This document shows, piece after piece, positions 25,671-34,777 of a stretch of 64,000 bases of DNA (position 1 is the stretch's first letter; every line of letters begins with the position of its first letter). Origin of the DNA: SIG459 sp045631645 (lineage in GTDB: Bacteria > Bacillota > Clostridia > Oscillospirales > Oscillospiraceae); NCBI GenBank assembly GCA_045631645.1, contig JAZQVC010000017.1:30057-94056 (forward strand). Reading direction: 5' to 3'. The translations under genes were made by a program, and so were the position numbers. The notes under the pieces were generated by a model. That model saw nothing but the letters and a program-made list of their open reading frames with translations, ran no database searches and was not told the origin of the DNA.

Positions 25671-26097
25671 TTTGCAGCTTGAAAAGCACAACGCCGCCGA
25701 TCATAAGACCAAGACCCAGAAGCTTAGTCCAGCCGAAGGGCATTTTTTCGCTTCCCATTATGCCGAAATAATCGATAATCGCGGCAACAAGCAGCTGAGA
25801 AATCAAGATGATTGAAATGCTCACAGTGGGGGAGAGATTTTTAATGCCAAGCATAACGGTTATGGTTATGATGAGTCCGAAAATTCCCCCCAAAAGATAA
25901 ATTTTGGGAGTGCCTCCTATCTCAGCAAAAGAGCCCGTGCGGTAAAAGGCAAGGGCGGCAATACTCAAAGCGGCGGCAGTGAGTTGAACAAAGGCGTTGG
26001 ATTCCATCAGACCGATATGCTCACCCAGACGGGTATTCATGACCCCCTGAATGCTCATTGCCATTCCTGCTATTATGCTGAATATTATTCCTGTCAT
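25666..26097 (-). CDS. DMT superfamily YdcZ-like (DUF606) membrane protein
   Basis: A 143-residue membrane protein with four to five hydrophobic segments, matching the short DUF606/YdcZ branch of the drug/metabolite transporter superfamily, which usually works as dimers or pairs. The ATG at 26097 has GAGAGGA upstream. The first 77 bases overlap the 3' end of the AI-2E family gene on the same strand in another frame. No substrate can be assigned. Confidence 0.8.
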   Translation of the reverse strand: MTGIIFSIIAGMAMSIQGVMNTRLGEHIGLMESNAFVQLTAAALSIAALAFYRTGSFAEIGGTPKIYLLGGIFGLIITITVMLGIKNLSPTVSISIILISQLLVAAIIDYFGIMGSEKMPFGWTKLLGLGLMIGGVVLFKLQK

Positions 26098-27172
26098 TTG
26101 TATCCTCTCTTTTCCAGATGTGAATAAGTCCGCTGTCATTGAGCTTTTTTATGCTTATGGCGGCAATGGGGAAAATTATCATACCCGCAACCCCCATGGC
26201 TTTAGCCCCGGAATAAATTGCCAGAAGCGTTGCGGCAGGGTGCAGCCCCAACTGATCACCCAAAAGCTTTGCCTGAATGCAGTTGCGCAAAACCGTAACC
26301 GCGCCGTAGCTTATTAAAAGAGCCAATCCCCTTGAGGTATCTCCTGCGATAAACTCCCACAGCGCCCATGGAAGCAGCACCGTTCCGGCACCGAAAACTG
26401 GTAGGGCGTCAACTATTGCAACGGTTGTAGCCAGCACCAGCGCATAGTCAATCCGAAGAAGAGCAAAAACTATGAGCATTTCTCCGAAGGTTATTGCGCT
26501 CATAATAAGCTGGGATTTAATGTATTTTCCAAAACTTTCACCAAGGGCGAGCTTTATCTGACGTAGCCGCTGGAAGGAGCGGTGGGAAAGCTGAAAACGG
26601 AGAAAGCGCAATATGGAAGGATATGCCGCGGAAATGAAGTAAAGCCCCATTATCCATGTGAGGGTAAAAAGAAACCACATGGGGGCGTTGGCGGCAAGGG
26701 CGGTGAGACGGGCAAGCACCTTTCCGGATATGGCAGCCGGCAGGGAAAAAAGATAGTCCTTAGCCCCTGCAACGGTGGAATTGAGCACCTCGGTTATAAC
26801 AGGGGGCAAGCGAAGGGAAAGGGCGCCAAGGCGCGTCTGCCAAGTGCTCAGAAGATTTGAGAGGGCGCTGATAAACTCAGGAAGACGGCTGCTCAAATGC
26901 TGAAATTCGGAAAAAATGCGAGAGAGAATAAGCCAAAGGAGTATGGCAAAAACCGAAGGAAAGGCGATGACACAAACTCCCGAAGCTACAGCGCGGGGAA
27001 AGCGCTTGCGGCAAAGAAATTTAACCGCCGGCTCCATCGCAACGGCGGAGGCAAAGGCCAAAAGCATGGGGGCTGTAAGAGGAAAGATAAAGCGCAGCGC
27101 CAGCCATATACCCCCAAGCCACACTGCGCAGAGAAGAACTTTATTTATTATTGCGGAGGTTTTGCTGTGCAA
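26021..27172 (-). CDS. AI-2E/YtvI family membrane protein
   Basis: An integral membrane protein of 383 residues with about seven to eight segments, AI-2E transporter superfamily. In Clostridia the closest annotated group is the sporulation membrane protein YtvI. Typical regions are ALPVFGAGTVLLPWALWEF and GDQLGLHPAATLLAIYSGAKAMG (shown split here: GDQLGLHPAATLLAIY). A GTG at 27196 extends the frame, but AGGGAG sits 8 bases before a TTG at 27172, which I prefer. The last 25 residues are read across the start of the next gene. Confidence 0.78.
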   Translation of the reverse strand: MHSKTSAIINKVLLCAVWLGGIWLALRFIFPLTAPMLLAFASAVAMEPAVKFLCRKRFPRAVASGVCVIAFPSVFAILLWLILSRIFSEFQHLSSRLPEFISALSNLLSTWQTRLGALSLRLPPVITEVLNSTVAGAKDYLFSLPAAISGKVLARLTALAANAPMWFLFTLTWIMGLYFISAAYPSILRFLRFQLSHRSFQRLRQIKLALGESFGKYIKSQLIMSAITFGEMLIVFALLRIDYALVLATTVAIVDALPVFGAGTVLLPWALWEFIAGDTSRGLALLISYGAVTVLRNCIQAKLLGDQLGLHPAATLLAIYSGAKAMGVAGMIIFPIAAISIKKLNDSGLIHIWKREDTNDRNNIQHNSRNGNEHSGGHEYPSG

Positions 27173-27219
27173 GTCATCATCTCCCTTTGCTGCCACTGAT
27201 AATTTATTGAATTTTACAC

Positions 27220-27248
27220 TTGCGCAGGTGGAACATATGTGCTACCAT
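27220..27248 (+). promoter_or_regulatory. Promoter of the ACT-hom-lysC operon
   Basis: TTGCGC (27220-27225), 17-base spacer and TACCAT (27243-27248) with a TGn extension. Confidence 0.55.
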
Positions 27249-27291
27249 ATACCCCACGAGAACAAATGCCCTTGATAGGAGGACACAAGTT

Positions 27292-27735
27292 ATGTCTAAG
27301 GAAAGAGCCAAGCTTTATATCGTGGAAGGAAGTATGCTTCCCGAAGTTTATATAAAGGTGTGCAAGGCCAAGGAATATCTGGAAACGGGAGTTTGCAGCA
27401 CTGTTGCGGATGCAGTTGTGAAAGCTGATATAAGCCGCAGTGCCTTTTATAAATATAAAGATGCTATAACGCCTTTCAGAGACATGAAGAGAGACCAGGT
27501 GCTTACGCTGAGCCTTCTTATTCATGACCGCCCCGGTGCCCTCTCCTCTGTCTTAGCTATTTTTGCCGACAACCATGTAAATATTCTCACAATTAACCAA
27601 TCTATATCCGCAAACGGCGCTGCAATGCTCACGCTGAGCATTATGACCGATGCGATGGACATCTCTTTGGATGAGCTTAAAACAAGGGTGGAAGCTCTGC
27701 CTGCGGTTATGCGTTTTGAGCTTTTGATGGGATGA
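27292..27735 (+). CDS. ACT domain protein (UPF0735/PheB type)
   Basis: A 147-residue protein: an N-terminal helix-turn-helix-like part (residues about 20-60, SRSAFYKYKDAI) and a C-terminal ACT domain (about 75-147) beginning LSLLIHDRPGALSSVLAIFAD. ACT domains bind amino acids and regulate amino acid metabolism. It is the first gene of an operon with homoserine dehydrogenase and aspartate kinase, so it may sense threonine or another aspartate-family amino acid. The ATG at 27292 has TAGGAGG upstream; the longer frame begins inside the promoter. Confidence 0.85.
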   Translation: MSKERAKLYIVEGSMLPEVYIKVCKAKEYLETGVCSTVADAVVKADISRSAFYKYKDAITPFRDMKRDQVLTLSLLIHDRPGALSSVLAIFADNHVNILTINQSISANGAAMLTLSIMTDAMDISLDELKTRVEALPAVMRFELLMG

Positions 27736-27754
27736 TATAAAAGGAGAAATAAAG

Positions 27755-28930
27755 ATGAAAAAAGTTGCTGTTATGGGCTGCGGTATCGTTGGTACCGGCA
27801 TTGTTGATATTCTTTTGGATAAAAAAGAAGACATCGCAAAAAAACTTGGGGAAGAAATTGAGCTTAAATATATTCTTGAAAAGCGGGATTGCTCCGGCGA
27901 GCGTTTTGCGGACAAGGTTATTGACGATATAAATATCATTCTTGCCGATAGCGAGGTCAGCATTGTTGCCGAATGCATCGGCGGCGTGGGCATTGCCTAT
28001 GAGTTTATAAAAAAATGCCTTCTTGCCGGCAAGAGCGTTGTAACCTGCAACAAGCATCTTGTTGCTGAAAAGGGACTGGAGCTTCTTGCCATTGCAAGGG
28101 AAAAGGGCGTAAGTTTTGTGTTTGAAGCCAGCGTCGGCGGCGGAATTCCCATTCTCCGTCCCCTCACCAACTGCCTTGCAGGCAACCGTATCAACGAGGT
28201 TTTCGGAATAATCAACGGCACAACAAATTATATTCTCACCCAGATGGCTCAATGCGGCCAAAGCTTTGATGAGGCTTTGGCAGACGCCCAGCGCCTCGGC
28301 TATGCGGAGGCAGATCCCACTGCCGATGTTGAGGGCATAGATGCCTGCCGCAAGATATGCATACTGGCAGATCTGAGCTTCGGTCATAATATTCCTCCCT
28401 CCGCAGTTAAAACTCAGGGAATTACCTGTGTCAAGGGAATAGACAGCGCCTTTGCCGAAAGCTTTGGCTGTTCCATAAAGCTTCTCGGCCGCACCGTCAG
28501 AGACGAAAATGGCATGGTTACAACCTTCGTTGCCCCCCATTTTGTGCCTAAAAATGCTCTCCTTGCCAATGTCAACGGAGTTATGAATGCTGTTGTTGTA
28601 CGCGGCGACAGCGTGGGTGAGTGTCTCTTCTACGGCGCAGGTGCAGGACGTTACCCCACTGCCAGCGCGATGGTTGGCGACATTATCGACTGCGTGCGCC
28701 ATAGTGAAGGCTGCCTCTATATTGACTGGGGTCAGGAACACAAGGAACTGCGCTCTGACAGCGATGAGTTCGAAAGCCGCTGGTATGTGCGCTTTAAGGG
28801 CGATGCTGCCGCTGCTCAGCAGAGCCTTGAGGGCGAAAATGCTCTTATCACAGAGCCCATGAGTGCCTATAAAATGCGCGAGAGCATAGGAGAGGAAAAC
28901 ATTCTTTCCGCTTTCCGCGTTCTGGATTGA
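27755..28930 (+). CDS. hom: Homoserine dehydrogenase
   Basis: NAD(P)H-dependent reduction of aspartate semialdehyde to homoserine, at the branch to threonine and methionine. The N-terminal Rossmann motif is GCGIVGTGIVDIL, followed by CNKHLVAEKG and the catalytic-domain motif GIINGTTNYILTQM with YAEADPTADVEG. At 391 residues it lacks the complete C-terminal ACT domain of the roughly 430-residue Bacillus-type enzyme; the separate ACT protein encoded 20 bases upstream could take over feedback sensing. It is followed by lysC after 88 bases. Confidence 0.93.
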   Translation: MKKVAVMGCGIVGTGIVDILLDKKEDIAKKLGEEIELKYILEKRDCSGERFADKVIDDINIILADSEVSIVAECIGGVGIAYEFIKKCLLAGKSVVTCNKHLVAEKGLELLAIAREKGVSFVFEASVGGGIPILRPLTNCLAGNRINEVFGIINGTTNYILTQMAQCGQSFDEALADAQRLGYAEADPTADVEGIDACRKICILADLSFGHNIPPSAVKTQGITCVKGIDSAFAESFGCSIKLLGRTVRDENGMVTTFVAPHFVPKNALLANVNGVMNAVVVRGDSVGECLFYGAGAGRYPTASAMVGDIIDCVRHSEGCLYIDWGQEHKELRSDSDEFESRWYVRFKGDAAAAQQSLEGENALITEPMSAYKMRESIGEENILSAFRVLD

Positions 28931-29018
28931 CAAGACACCCCTGCCGTGAGTATTATGTGGTAGGGAAATATTCCCATTTATAGGGAGCGGTTATGCTCTC
29001 ATAAGGAGAAGAATAAAG

Positions 29019-30227
29019 ATGCTTATTGTTCAAAAATTCGGCGGATCCTCCGTTGCGGATGCCGCAAAAATAGAGCGCGTTGCAGGTATCATTGCAGATA
29101 CCTATAATGCAGGAAACGAAGTTGTTGTTGTTTTGTCCGCTCAGGGTGATACCACCGATGACCTTATCGACAAGGCTCATGAGATCAACCCCGATCCTTC
29201 CAAGAGAGAGATGGATATGCTCCTCAGCGTTGGCGAGCAGATAAGCGTGGCTTTGATGGCAATGCAGCTTGAGAAGATGAGAATTCCTGCTGTAAGCCTT
29301 GCCGGATGGCAGATCGGAATGAGCACCAACTCCAACTATGGTGGCGCGAGAATAAAGAAAATATCCACCGAGCGTATGCGCCGCGAACTGGATAAAAACC
29401 GCGTTGTTTTGGTGGCGGGCTTCCAGGGCGTGAATAAGTATGACGATGTCACAACTCTCGGACGCGGCGGCAGCGATACCACCGCCGTTGCCATTGCCGC
29501 AACTCTTCATGCGGATAAATGCCAGATTTACACCGATGTTGAAGGCGTCTACACCGCTGACCCCAGAAAGGTTCCCGATGCCAGAAAGCTGGATGCAATC
29601 ACTTATGATGAGATGCTGGAACTTGCCTCTCTGGGCAGCCAGGTTCTCCATAACCGCAGCGTGGAGATGGCAAAAAGATATAATGTTGATCTGGAGGTTC
29701 TCTCCAGCTATGTGAGAAAACCCGGTACAAAAGTTAAGGAGGTCGTAAAGAAAGTGGAACAGATGATAATCAGCGGCATTGCAAAGGATGCAAAAATCGC
29801 CCGCGTTACTGTTGTTGGAGTGCCCGATGAGCCCGGTGTGGCCTTTAAGGTGTTCTCCGCTCTCAGCAAGAACAAAATAAATGTAGATATTATTCTCCAG
29901 TCTGCCGGCCTTGACGGAACCAACGATATTTCCTTCACCGTTGCCCTCGGCGATGTTGCCCGCACAAGAGAAATTCTTGAAGAGCGCGCAGAGGCAATCG
30001 GTTTTGACCATGTTAACATCGATGAGAATGTTGCAAAGGTCAGCATCGTCGGCGCAGGCATGATGAATAACTCCGGCGTTGCCGTGCGTATGTTCGAGGC
30101 TCTGCAGGGCAAGCGCATCAACATACAGATGATCTCCTCCAGCGAGATCAAGCTCAGCGTTGTCATTGCCGAGGATGAGGCAGACGCCGCCGTCAGCGCA
30201 ATCCACGCTCAGTTCTTCAACGACTGA
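29019..30227 (+). CDS. lysC: Aspartate kinase
   Basis: Phosphorylates aspartate, the first step toward lysine, threonine and methionine. The 402-residue protein has an N-terminal amino acid kinase domain (VQKFGGSSVAD at the start, then GRGGSDTTAVAIA near residue 150 and TDVEGVYTADPR) and two C-terminal ACT domains from about residue 260. The length corresponds to the monofunctional, feedback-regulated class. It ends the operon and is followed by a strong terminator. Confidence 0.95.
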   Translation: MLIVQKFGGSSVADAAKIERVAGIIADTYNAGNEVVVVLSAQGDTTDDLIDKAHEINPDPSKREMDMLLSVGEQISVALMAMQLEKMRIPAVSLAGWQIGMSTNSNYGGARIKKISTERMRRELDKNRVVLVAGFQGVNKYDDVTTLGRGGSDTTAVAIAATLHADKCQIYTDVEGVYTADPRKVPDARKLDAITYDEMLELASLGSQVLHNRSVEMAKRYNVDLEVLSSYVRKPGTKVKEVVKKVEQMIISGIAKDAKIARVTVVGVPDEPGVAFKVFSALSKNKINVDIILQSAGLDGTNDISFTVALGDVARTREILEERAEAIGFDHVNIDENVAKVSIVGAGMMNNSGVAVRMFEALQGKRINIQMISSSEIKLSVVIAEDEADAAVSAIHAQFFND

Positions 30228-30240
30228 TATTGTTAAAATA

Positions 30241-30274
30241 AAAAAATCCCAGTCCTGAGGACTGGGATTTTTTT
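30241..30274. terminator. Bidirectional terminator
   Basis: Stem AAAAAATCCCAGTCC-TGA-GGACTGGGATTTTTT between convergent lysC and the C39-like gene. Confidence 0.92.
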
Positions 30275-30956
30275 ATTTTGTTTTTCTCAGATACATGATG
30301 TTGCTTGTGATGCTGCTGCCGTGGGCTTTTACATAGGCAAGATATTCTTTCCTGCTTATGTAATATTTAATTCCCCAGGAGGAAAGCTCAAAAAATTCCT
30401 CATCAAGTCCTGTGACGGTCATAAAGTGGGAACGAGTGCCTGAACTTGCAATTTTGCTGCCGTCCTGACCGAGGGTGTAGAGGTTCACCCTGTGCTTGCC
30501 CCAGAAAAGGGGAAAGTTTGCGCCCACGGAGAAGATGACGGGAAGGTCAGCGGAGAGCATTTCCTCAATGCGCTCAAAAAGCTTTTCGTGGCTTATGCAC
30601 CATTTCGCTTTGTAGGGGATGTTGTAGCGGCTGAAATAGGCGTTAAGTCCTGCAGCTAACGCAGGGCCTGTTTTGCCGAAACGGGGAATTATGGGCATAA
30701 AGGAAGAGCGAAGGCGGGAGCACATGCGCTCATATTTTTCAAAACTGAGAGAGTTACCATCGGGTTTGCCCGTGTAGGGCGTGGCATATTCGGGATTTTT
30801 CAATGCCAGATAATAGAGAAGATCTGCGGCGGCAATAACTCCGCAGCCGTAGCCTCGCATTGTGGCATTTTCAAAAAGCCGCTGATTTCCGCCAAAAGAG
30901 CTTTTGCCCTCCTTTATAACGGAAATGGGGGAAGAAGAAAGAGCAAAGGAACTCAC
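30273..30956 (-). CDS. C39-like papain-fold protein
   Basis: A 227-residue protein with a cysteine-peptidase-like arrangement: Cys in MRGYGCGVIAAADLLYYL near residue 38, His in SHFMTVTGL near residue 177 and a SSWG segment near residue 193. It has no signal peptide or ABC transporter domain, so it is a stand-alone C39-like protein acting in the cytoplasm. The GTG start lies six bases after the thioesterase stop, with an AGGTG ribosome site overlapping that stop, so the two genes are coupled. Substrate unknown. Confidence 0.65.
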   Translation of the reverse strand: MSSFALSSSPISVIKEGKSSFGGNQRLFENATMRGYGCGVIAAADLLYYLALKNPEYATPYTGKPDGNSLSFEKYERMCSRLRSSFMPIIPRFGKTGPALAAGLNAYFSRYNIPYKAKWCISHEKLFERIEEMLSADLPVIFSVGANFPLFWGKHRVNLYTLGQDGSKIASSGTRSHFMTVTGLDEEFFELSSWGIKYYISRKEYLAYVKAHGSSITSNIMYLRKTK

Positions 30957-30962
30957 AGCGTT

Positions 30963-31679
30963 TCACCTCGTTTCTATATGGCAAGAGAACATTTTTTCTC
31001 CCGTCTCGCTTTCGCCTCTGGCAAGAATTATGCCGTCCTGCCGAGCTGTGAGAATATTAAGCTTCTCATTGGGGAGAACTTCCCTGTGGTATTCCATTCG
31101 AAATTCCTTCAAGGACAATGCCTTCTCGGGGGAAAGAGCGTCCAGCACAAAGTTTGCATACTTTGTGTTGTTAACATGCCCGTTCATGTCAAAATCGGAA
31201 TAGGGAGGTATGAAACTGTAGGAGTTTTCGGCGTCAAAAGCGCGAAGGCGGGGGAAGCGCTCTTCAAAGTTTCGCTTTTCGCAAAAACTCTCAAGAGGAT
31301 ATATGTCTCCGATGGCAACTATCTTGCGGCTGGAAAAATCCATAAGTACCCATTCGGAGGAGCCTTCAACAATAGCTTCGCCGTTTTCATCGGATATAAG
31401 ATACTCGCGGGTATAGCTGATGCGCTGGGGAGGCAAGGGCCATGTGCGAACCTTCACCTGCTGGTACATATGGGCGTCTTTGAGCACGCGAAAGCGCAGC
31501 TTCACCAGTATCCATACTACATTCTTCTCCAGCAGCGCCTCAAGCCCGCAACCCAATTGGTTTGCGTGGCGGCCGGCTATATCCTGGAAAAGATCCATAA
31601 TTGCTGCCGGGCGAAGTGTGGACCAGCGGTCAAAATCTGCAGCGCGGAGATTATAGCTATCTTCGAAAAAATTGTTCAT
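30963..31679 (-). CDS. Acyl-ACP thioesterase
   Basis: A 238-residue double hot-dog thioesterase of the FatA/FatB-like bacterial family, expected to release fatty acids from acyl-carrier protein. The N-terminal hot-dog contains IMDLFQDIAGRHANQLG, and the catalytic region is DFDMNGHVNNTKYANFVLD near residue 170, with the Asn and His used by the family. It is the first gene of a two-gene operon with a C39-like protein. Confidence 0.88.
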   Translation of the reverse strand: MNNFFEDSYNLRAADFDRWSTLRPAAIMDLFQDIAGRHANQLGCGLEALLEKNVVWILVKLRFRVLKDAHMYQQVKVRTWPLPPQRISYTREYLISDENGEAIVEGSSEWVLMDFSSRKIVAIGDIYPLESFCEKRNFEERFPRLRAFDAENSYSFIPPYSDFDMNGHVNNTKYANFVLDALSPEKALSLKEFRMEYHREVLPNEKLNILTARQDGIILARGESETGEKMFSCHIETR

Positions 31680-31730
31680 TTTCCGTCTCCTTTCCGATGG
31701 GGCAAGGATATTATAGCATAATAGAGCAAG

Positions 31731-31762
31731 AAAAAAAGCCCCCTGAGAGGGGGCTTTTTTAA
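31731..31762 (-). terminator. Terminator of the purine permease gene
   Basis: Stem AAAAGCCCCCT/AGGGGGCTTTT with A and T runs. Confidence 0.88.
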
Positions 31763-31766
31763 TAAA

Positions 31767-33203
31767 TCAAACAGCGATGAAGAACTTCAGCAGGAAGATG
31801 GCGGAGATGATATAGGTGAGGATGGAAACTTCCTTGAACTTGCCGCTGAGAATCTTGATGAAGGTGTAGGAAATGAGACCGAGACCGATAGCGTGGCCGA
31901 TGGAGCTGGAAACGGGCATACCGATGAGCATAATGCCAACGGGAACAACCTCGTCGATGTTTTCAAAGTTGATGTTCTTGAGACCCATGAGCATCAGAAT
32001 GCCGACATAGATAAGAGCAGCGGAGGTTGCGGCGGCAGGAATGATGGCAGCAATGGGAGCGATGAAGATGCAGGCCAGGAAGATGATACCGGTGGTGAGA
32101 GCGGTGAGACCGGTGCGGCCGCCGGCTTCAACGCCGGAAGCGGACTCAACAAAAGTGGTGACAGTGGAAGTGCCGGTGCAGGCGCCGACAACAGTGCCCA
32201 CAGCGTCGGAGAGAAGAGCTTCCTTCATCTTAGGCATGTTGCCCTTTTCATCCAGCATGTTGGCGCGGCTTGCGGTGCCGACCAGAGTGCCGATGGTGTC
32301 GAACATGTCGATGATGCAGAAGGTGATGATGAGGGTGATGATGGTGAACCAGCCAACATTGAGGATGCCTTCAAAGTTGAACTTGAAGAAGGTGGTTGCA
32401 AACATATCTGCGAAGGGGGGAGCGAAGGAAGCGGTGGCGAGGGATGCGAAGGGATTGGAGTGGAGGAATATTGCCTGGCCTGCCCAGTAGATAACAGAGG
32501 AAACGAGCATGCCGATAAGAACAGCGCCCTTGATGCCCTTCTTTGCGAGAACGATGATAACAAAGAGGCCGATGAACATGGTTGCAACGGTGAGGATCAT
32601 AGTTGCGTAGCCGGCGTCGCCCATGTTGCCCTTGATAACAGCGGGGGTGAGAGCGCCGAAGAAGTCACGCATTACATAGAAAGGAGCGGTGAAGCCGTTG
32701 CCTTCTGCATAGATGCCGACGTTGGAGCCGAGACCGATGTTCATGAGCATGAGACCGATGGCGGGAGAAATGCCGAGGCGGATGCCGAGGGGGATGGATT
32801 CAACGATCTTTTCGCGGACATTGAGAACGGAAAGAGCGATGAAAACAACGCCTTCAACAAGGATAATGATAAGAGCGGTCTGGAAAGAAGCAGTGTAGCT
32901 CATGCCGGTGATGCCGACGATGTTGGCAACAACAACGGCGAAGAAGCTGTTGAGACCCATGCCGGGAGCCATTGCGAAGGGCTTGTTGGCAAGGAAGGCC
33001 ATTGCGAACATACCGATTGCGGATGCAATGCATGTTGCGAGGAAGACGCCGTTCCACAGGGGAGAGCCGCCGTCAAAGTTGGTAAGCAGGTTGGGGTTGA
33101 GCGCGATGATGTAGGCCATGGTCATAAAGGTGGTGAGACCGGCAACCAGTTCGGTTTTAACGGTGGTGCCGTTAGCCTTCAGCTTGAAAAGTTTTTCAAA
33201 CAT
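31767..33203 (-). CDS. NCS2 family purine permease (AzgA/PbuG type)
   Basis: A membrane permease of 478 residues with about 12-14 segments, AzgA-like branch of the NCS2 family, which imports hypoxanthine, guanine or adenine with protons. Signatures are GLTTFMTMAYIIALNPNLL near the N-terminus, MAPGMGLNSFFAVVV, and CTGTSTVTTFVESASGVEAG with FDTIGTLVGTA near the centre. The ATG at 33203 is preceded by GAGAGGAG; the frame extends further upstream without support. No purine riboswitch is seen in its short leader. Confidence 0.93.
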   Translation of the reverse strand: MFEKLFKLKANGTTVKTELVAGLTTFMTMAYIIALNPNLLTNFDGGSPLWNGVFLATCIASAIGMFAMAFLANKPFAMAPGMGLNSFFAVVVANIVGITGMSYTASFQTALIIILVEGVVFIALSVLNVREKIVESIPLGIRLGISPAIGLMLMNIGLGSNVGIYAEGNGFTAPFYVMRDFFGALTPAVIKGNMGDAGYATMILTVATMFIGLFVIIVLAKKGIKGAVLIGMLVSSVIYWAGQAIFLHSNPFASLATASFAPPFADMFATTFFKFNFEGILNVGWFTIITLIITFCIIDMFDTIGTLVGTASRANMLDEKGNMPKMKEALLSDAVGTVVGACTGTSTVTTFVESASGVEAGGRTGLTALTTGIIFLACIFIAPIAAIIPAAATSAALIYVGILMLMGLKNINFENIDEVVPVGIMLIGMPVSSSIGHAIGLGLISYTFIKILSGKFKEVSILTYIISAIFLLKFFIAV

Positions 33204-33254
33204 TTTTGAACTCCTCTCTTTTTCTCTTTGGTAAGTATTTTTCAATACTCTTTC

Positions 33255-33282
33255 AAGATACCATTTTTAGTAAAAATTTCAA
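33255..33282 (-). promoter_or_regulatory. Promoter of the purine permease gene
   Basis: Minus-strand TTGAAA (33277-33282) and TATCTT (33255-33260), 16-base spacing. Confidence 0.6.
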
Positions 33283-33324
33283 GTATATTGTTATAGAAAA
33301 ATATAATTAGGCTATATGTTGAGT

Positions 33325-33366
33325 AAAAAAAACCGCGTCCCCCAATACGGGAGACGCGGTTTTTTG
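33325..33366 (-). terminator. Terminator of the MATE gene
   Basis: Stem AAAAAACCGCGTC/GACGCGGTTTTTT with a CCC/GGG inner part. Confidence 0.9.
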
Positions 33367-33372
33367 CTGGTT

Positions 33373-34767
33373 TTATTCTGCAGAAACAATATTTCTGACC
33401 CAGAAACCTTTTTTCACGAGATAAACTCCTATACCGGATTTAAGCACAGTGCTTATCTGTACCAAGGCGTAAAGCCATACAAAGTCCATAGATGTAAAGC
33501 GGCTCAGCAAAAAGGCGAGAAGCACATTTATGCACCACATATAAACGGAGTCGAAAAGGAAGGTGACAATCATCTTTCCGCCGGAGCGAAGGATGAAATA
33601 GCTGGAATGGCAAATGGCCTCCAAAGGCATCAAAACGGCGCTTATGCGCATCAGCTTGGTGGCAAGAAGCTTGATTTCCGGCTCGGCATTATATGCTTCG
33701 GGGATGAAGCCTGCACAGATATAGAAGATAAGTGCGGTCAGTGCGGCAATGATGAAGGAGAAAACCATCATCTTGTAAGCGGAGCTTTTGGCCTCCTTCA
33801 GTCTGCCGGAGCCGAGTATCTGTCCCATTATGATTCCGTTCGCCATGCCGACGGCCATGAAGGCTATGGAGAAAACGTTCCAGAAAGTCTGGGAGATGTT
33901 AAAAGCTGCAACGCTGTCCAAGCCGCGAAGGGAATAGCACTGGCTGATAAATGCCATACCCGAGGCCCACAAAAATTCGTTGAGCAAAAGGGGAAGACCC
34001 TTGTTGAAAAGCTTGCCCACCAGCGCGGATGGCAGATGCATCTTTCGGTAAAGACCGGTCATGAAGGGATAGCTCTTGGGCTTGAGGTGAGTGAAAAGCA
34101 GCACGACGGCAAGCTCCACAAATCGGGAGATAACCGTTGCGATAGCGGCGCCGCTTACTCCAAGGGCAGGTGCGCCCAGCTTTCCGAAGATGAGAACATA
34201 GTTCAGAGCAAGGTTTACGCATACAGCCACAACGCCGGCCACCATGGGCAAAGTGGGTTTTGCACCTTCGCGGAGTGTTCCTGAATAGCACTGAACGAGG
34301 GTGAAGGGGATAATGCCGACAAGCATTATGAGCAGGTAGGTCTGCGCTGCGTCCATGGTTGCGGCAGGGTCGGTTATTCCCGCGTCTCCGTTCATGTAGA
34401 GCCCGAGGAGGAATTCGCCGCCAAATGTGAATACAATGAGACCCAGTGCGGCGAATATTCCGCAAAACCATAGCTTGAAGCGGAAGCAATGACGAACGCC
34501 CTGATAGTCTCCGCTACCAAAATATTGGGCGCCAAAAATGCCTGCACCGGCCAGCGCACCAAAAATGCAGAGGTTAAAGACAAAGAAAAGCTGGTTTGCA
34601 ATGGCAACGCCTGTCATCTCGGCGGTGCCCACAGCGCCGATCATGATATTATCCAGCATGTTCACAAAGTTGGTAATGCCGTTTTGTATCATCATCGGCA
34701 GCGCCAGATTTATGAGACGGGAATATAAACTTTTATCCCACAAAAGAGGGGAGGGAGATTTAAGCAT
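33373..34767 (-). CDS. MATE family efflux transporter
   Basis: A 464-residue, twelve-segment multidrug and toxin extrusion-type antiporter. Typical features are LALPMMIQNGITNFVNMLDN in helix 1, the internal repeat of two six-helix halves, and GMANGIIMGQILGSG in the second half. Substrate unknown. The ATG at 34767 follows AAAGGA, which lies inside the 3' end of the upstream esterase gene; an in-frame TTG at 34791 has no usable ribosome site. Confidence 0.9.
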   Translation of the reverse strand: MLKSPSPLLWDKSLYSRLINLALPMMIQNGITNFVNMLDNIMIGAVGTAEMTGVAIANQLFFVFNLCIFGALAGAGIFGAQYFGSGDYQGVRHCFRFKLWFCGIFAALGLIVFTFGGEFLLGLYMNGDAGITDPAATMDAAQTYLLIMLVGIIPFTLVQCYSGTLREGAKPTLPMVAGVVAVCVNLALNYVLIFGKLGAPALGVSGAAIATVISRFVELAVVLLFTHLKPKSYPFMTGLYRKMHLPSALVGKLFNKGLPLLLNEFLWASGMAFISQCYSLRGLDSVAAFNISQTFWNVFSIAFMAVGMANGIIMGQILGSGRLKEAKSSAYKMMVFSFIIAALTALIFYICAGFIPEAYNAEPEIKLLATKLMRISAVLMPLEAICHSSYFILRSGGKMIVTFLFDSVYMWCINVLLAFLLSRFTSMDFVWLYALVQISTVLKSGIGVYLVKKGFWVRNIVSAE

Positions 34768-34777
34768 AGTTAATATT

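Noticed and set aside
33204..33320. Purine riboswitch upstream of the purine permease, and upstream of xpt (38163-38290)
   Set aside because: No purine aptamer core could be recognised, and the leaders after the predicted promoters are too short.
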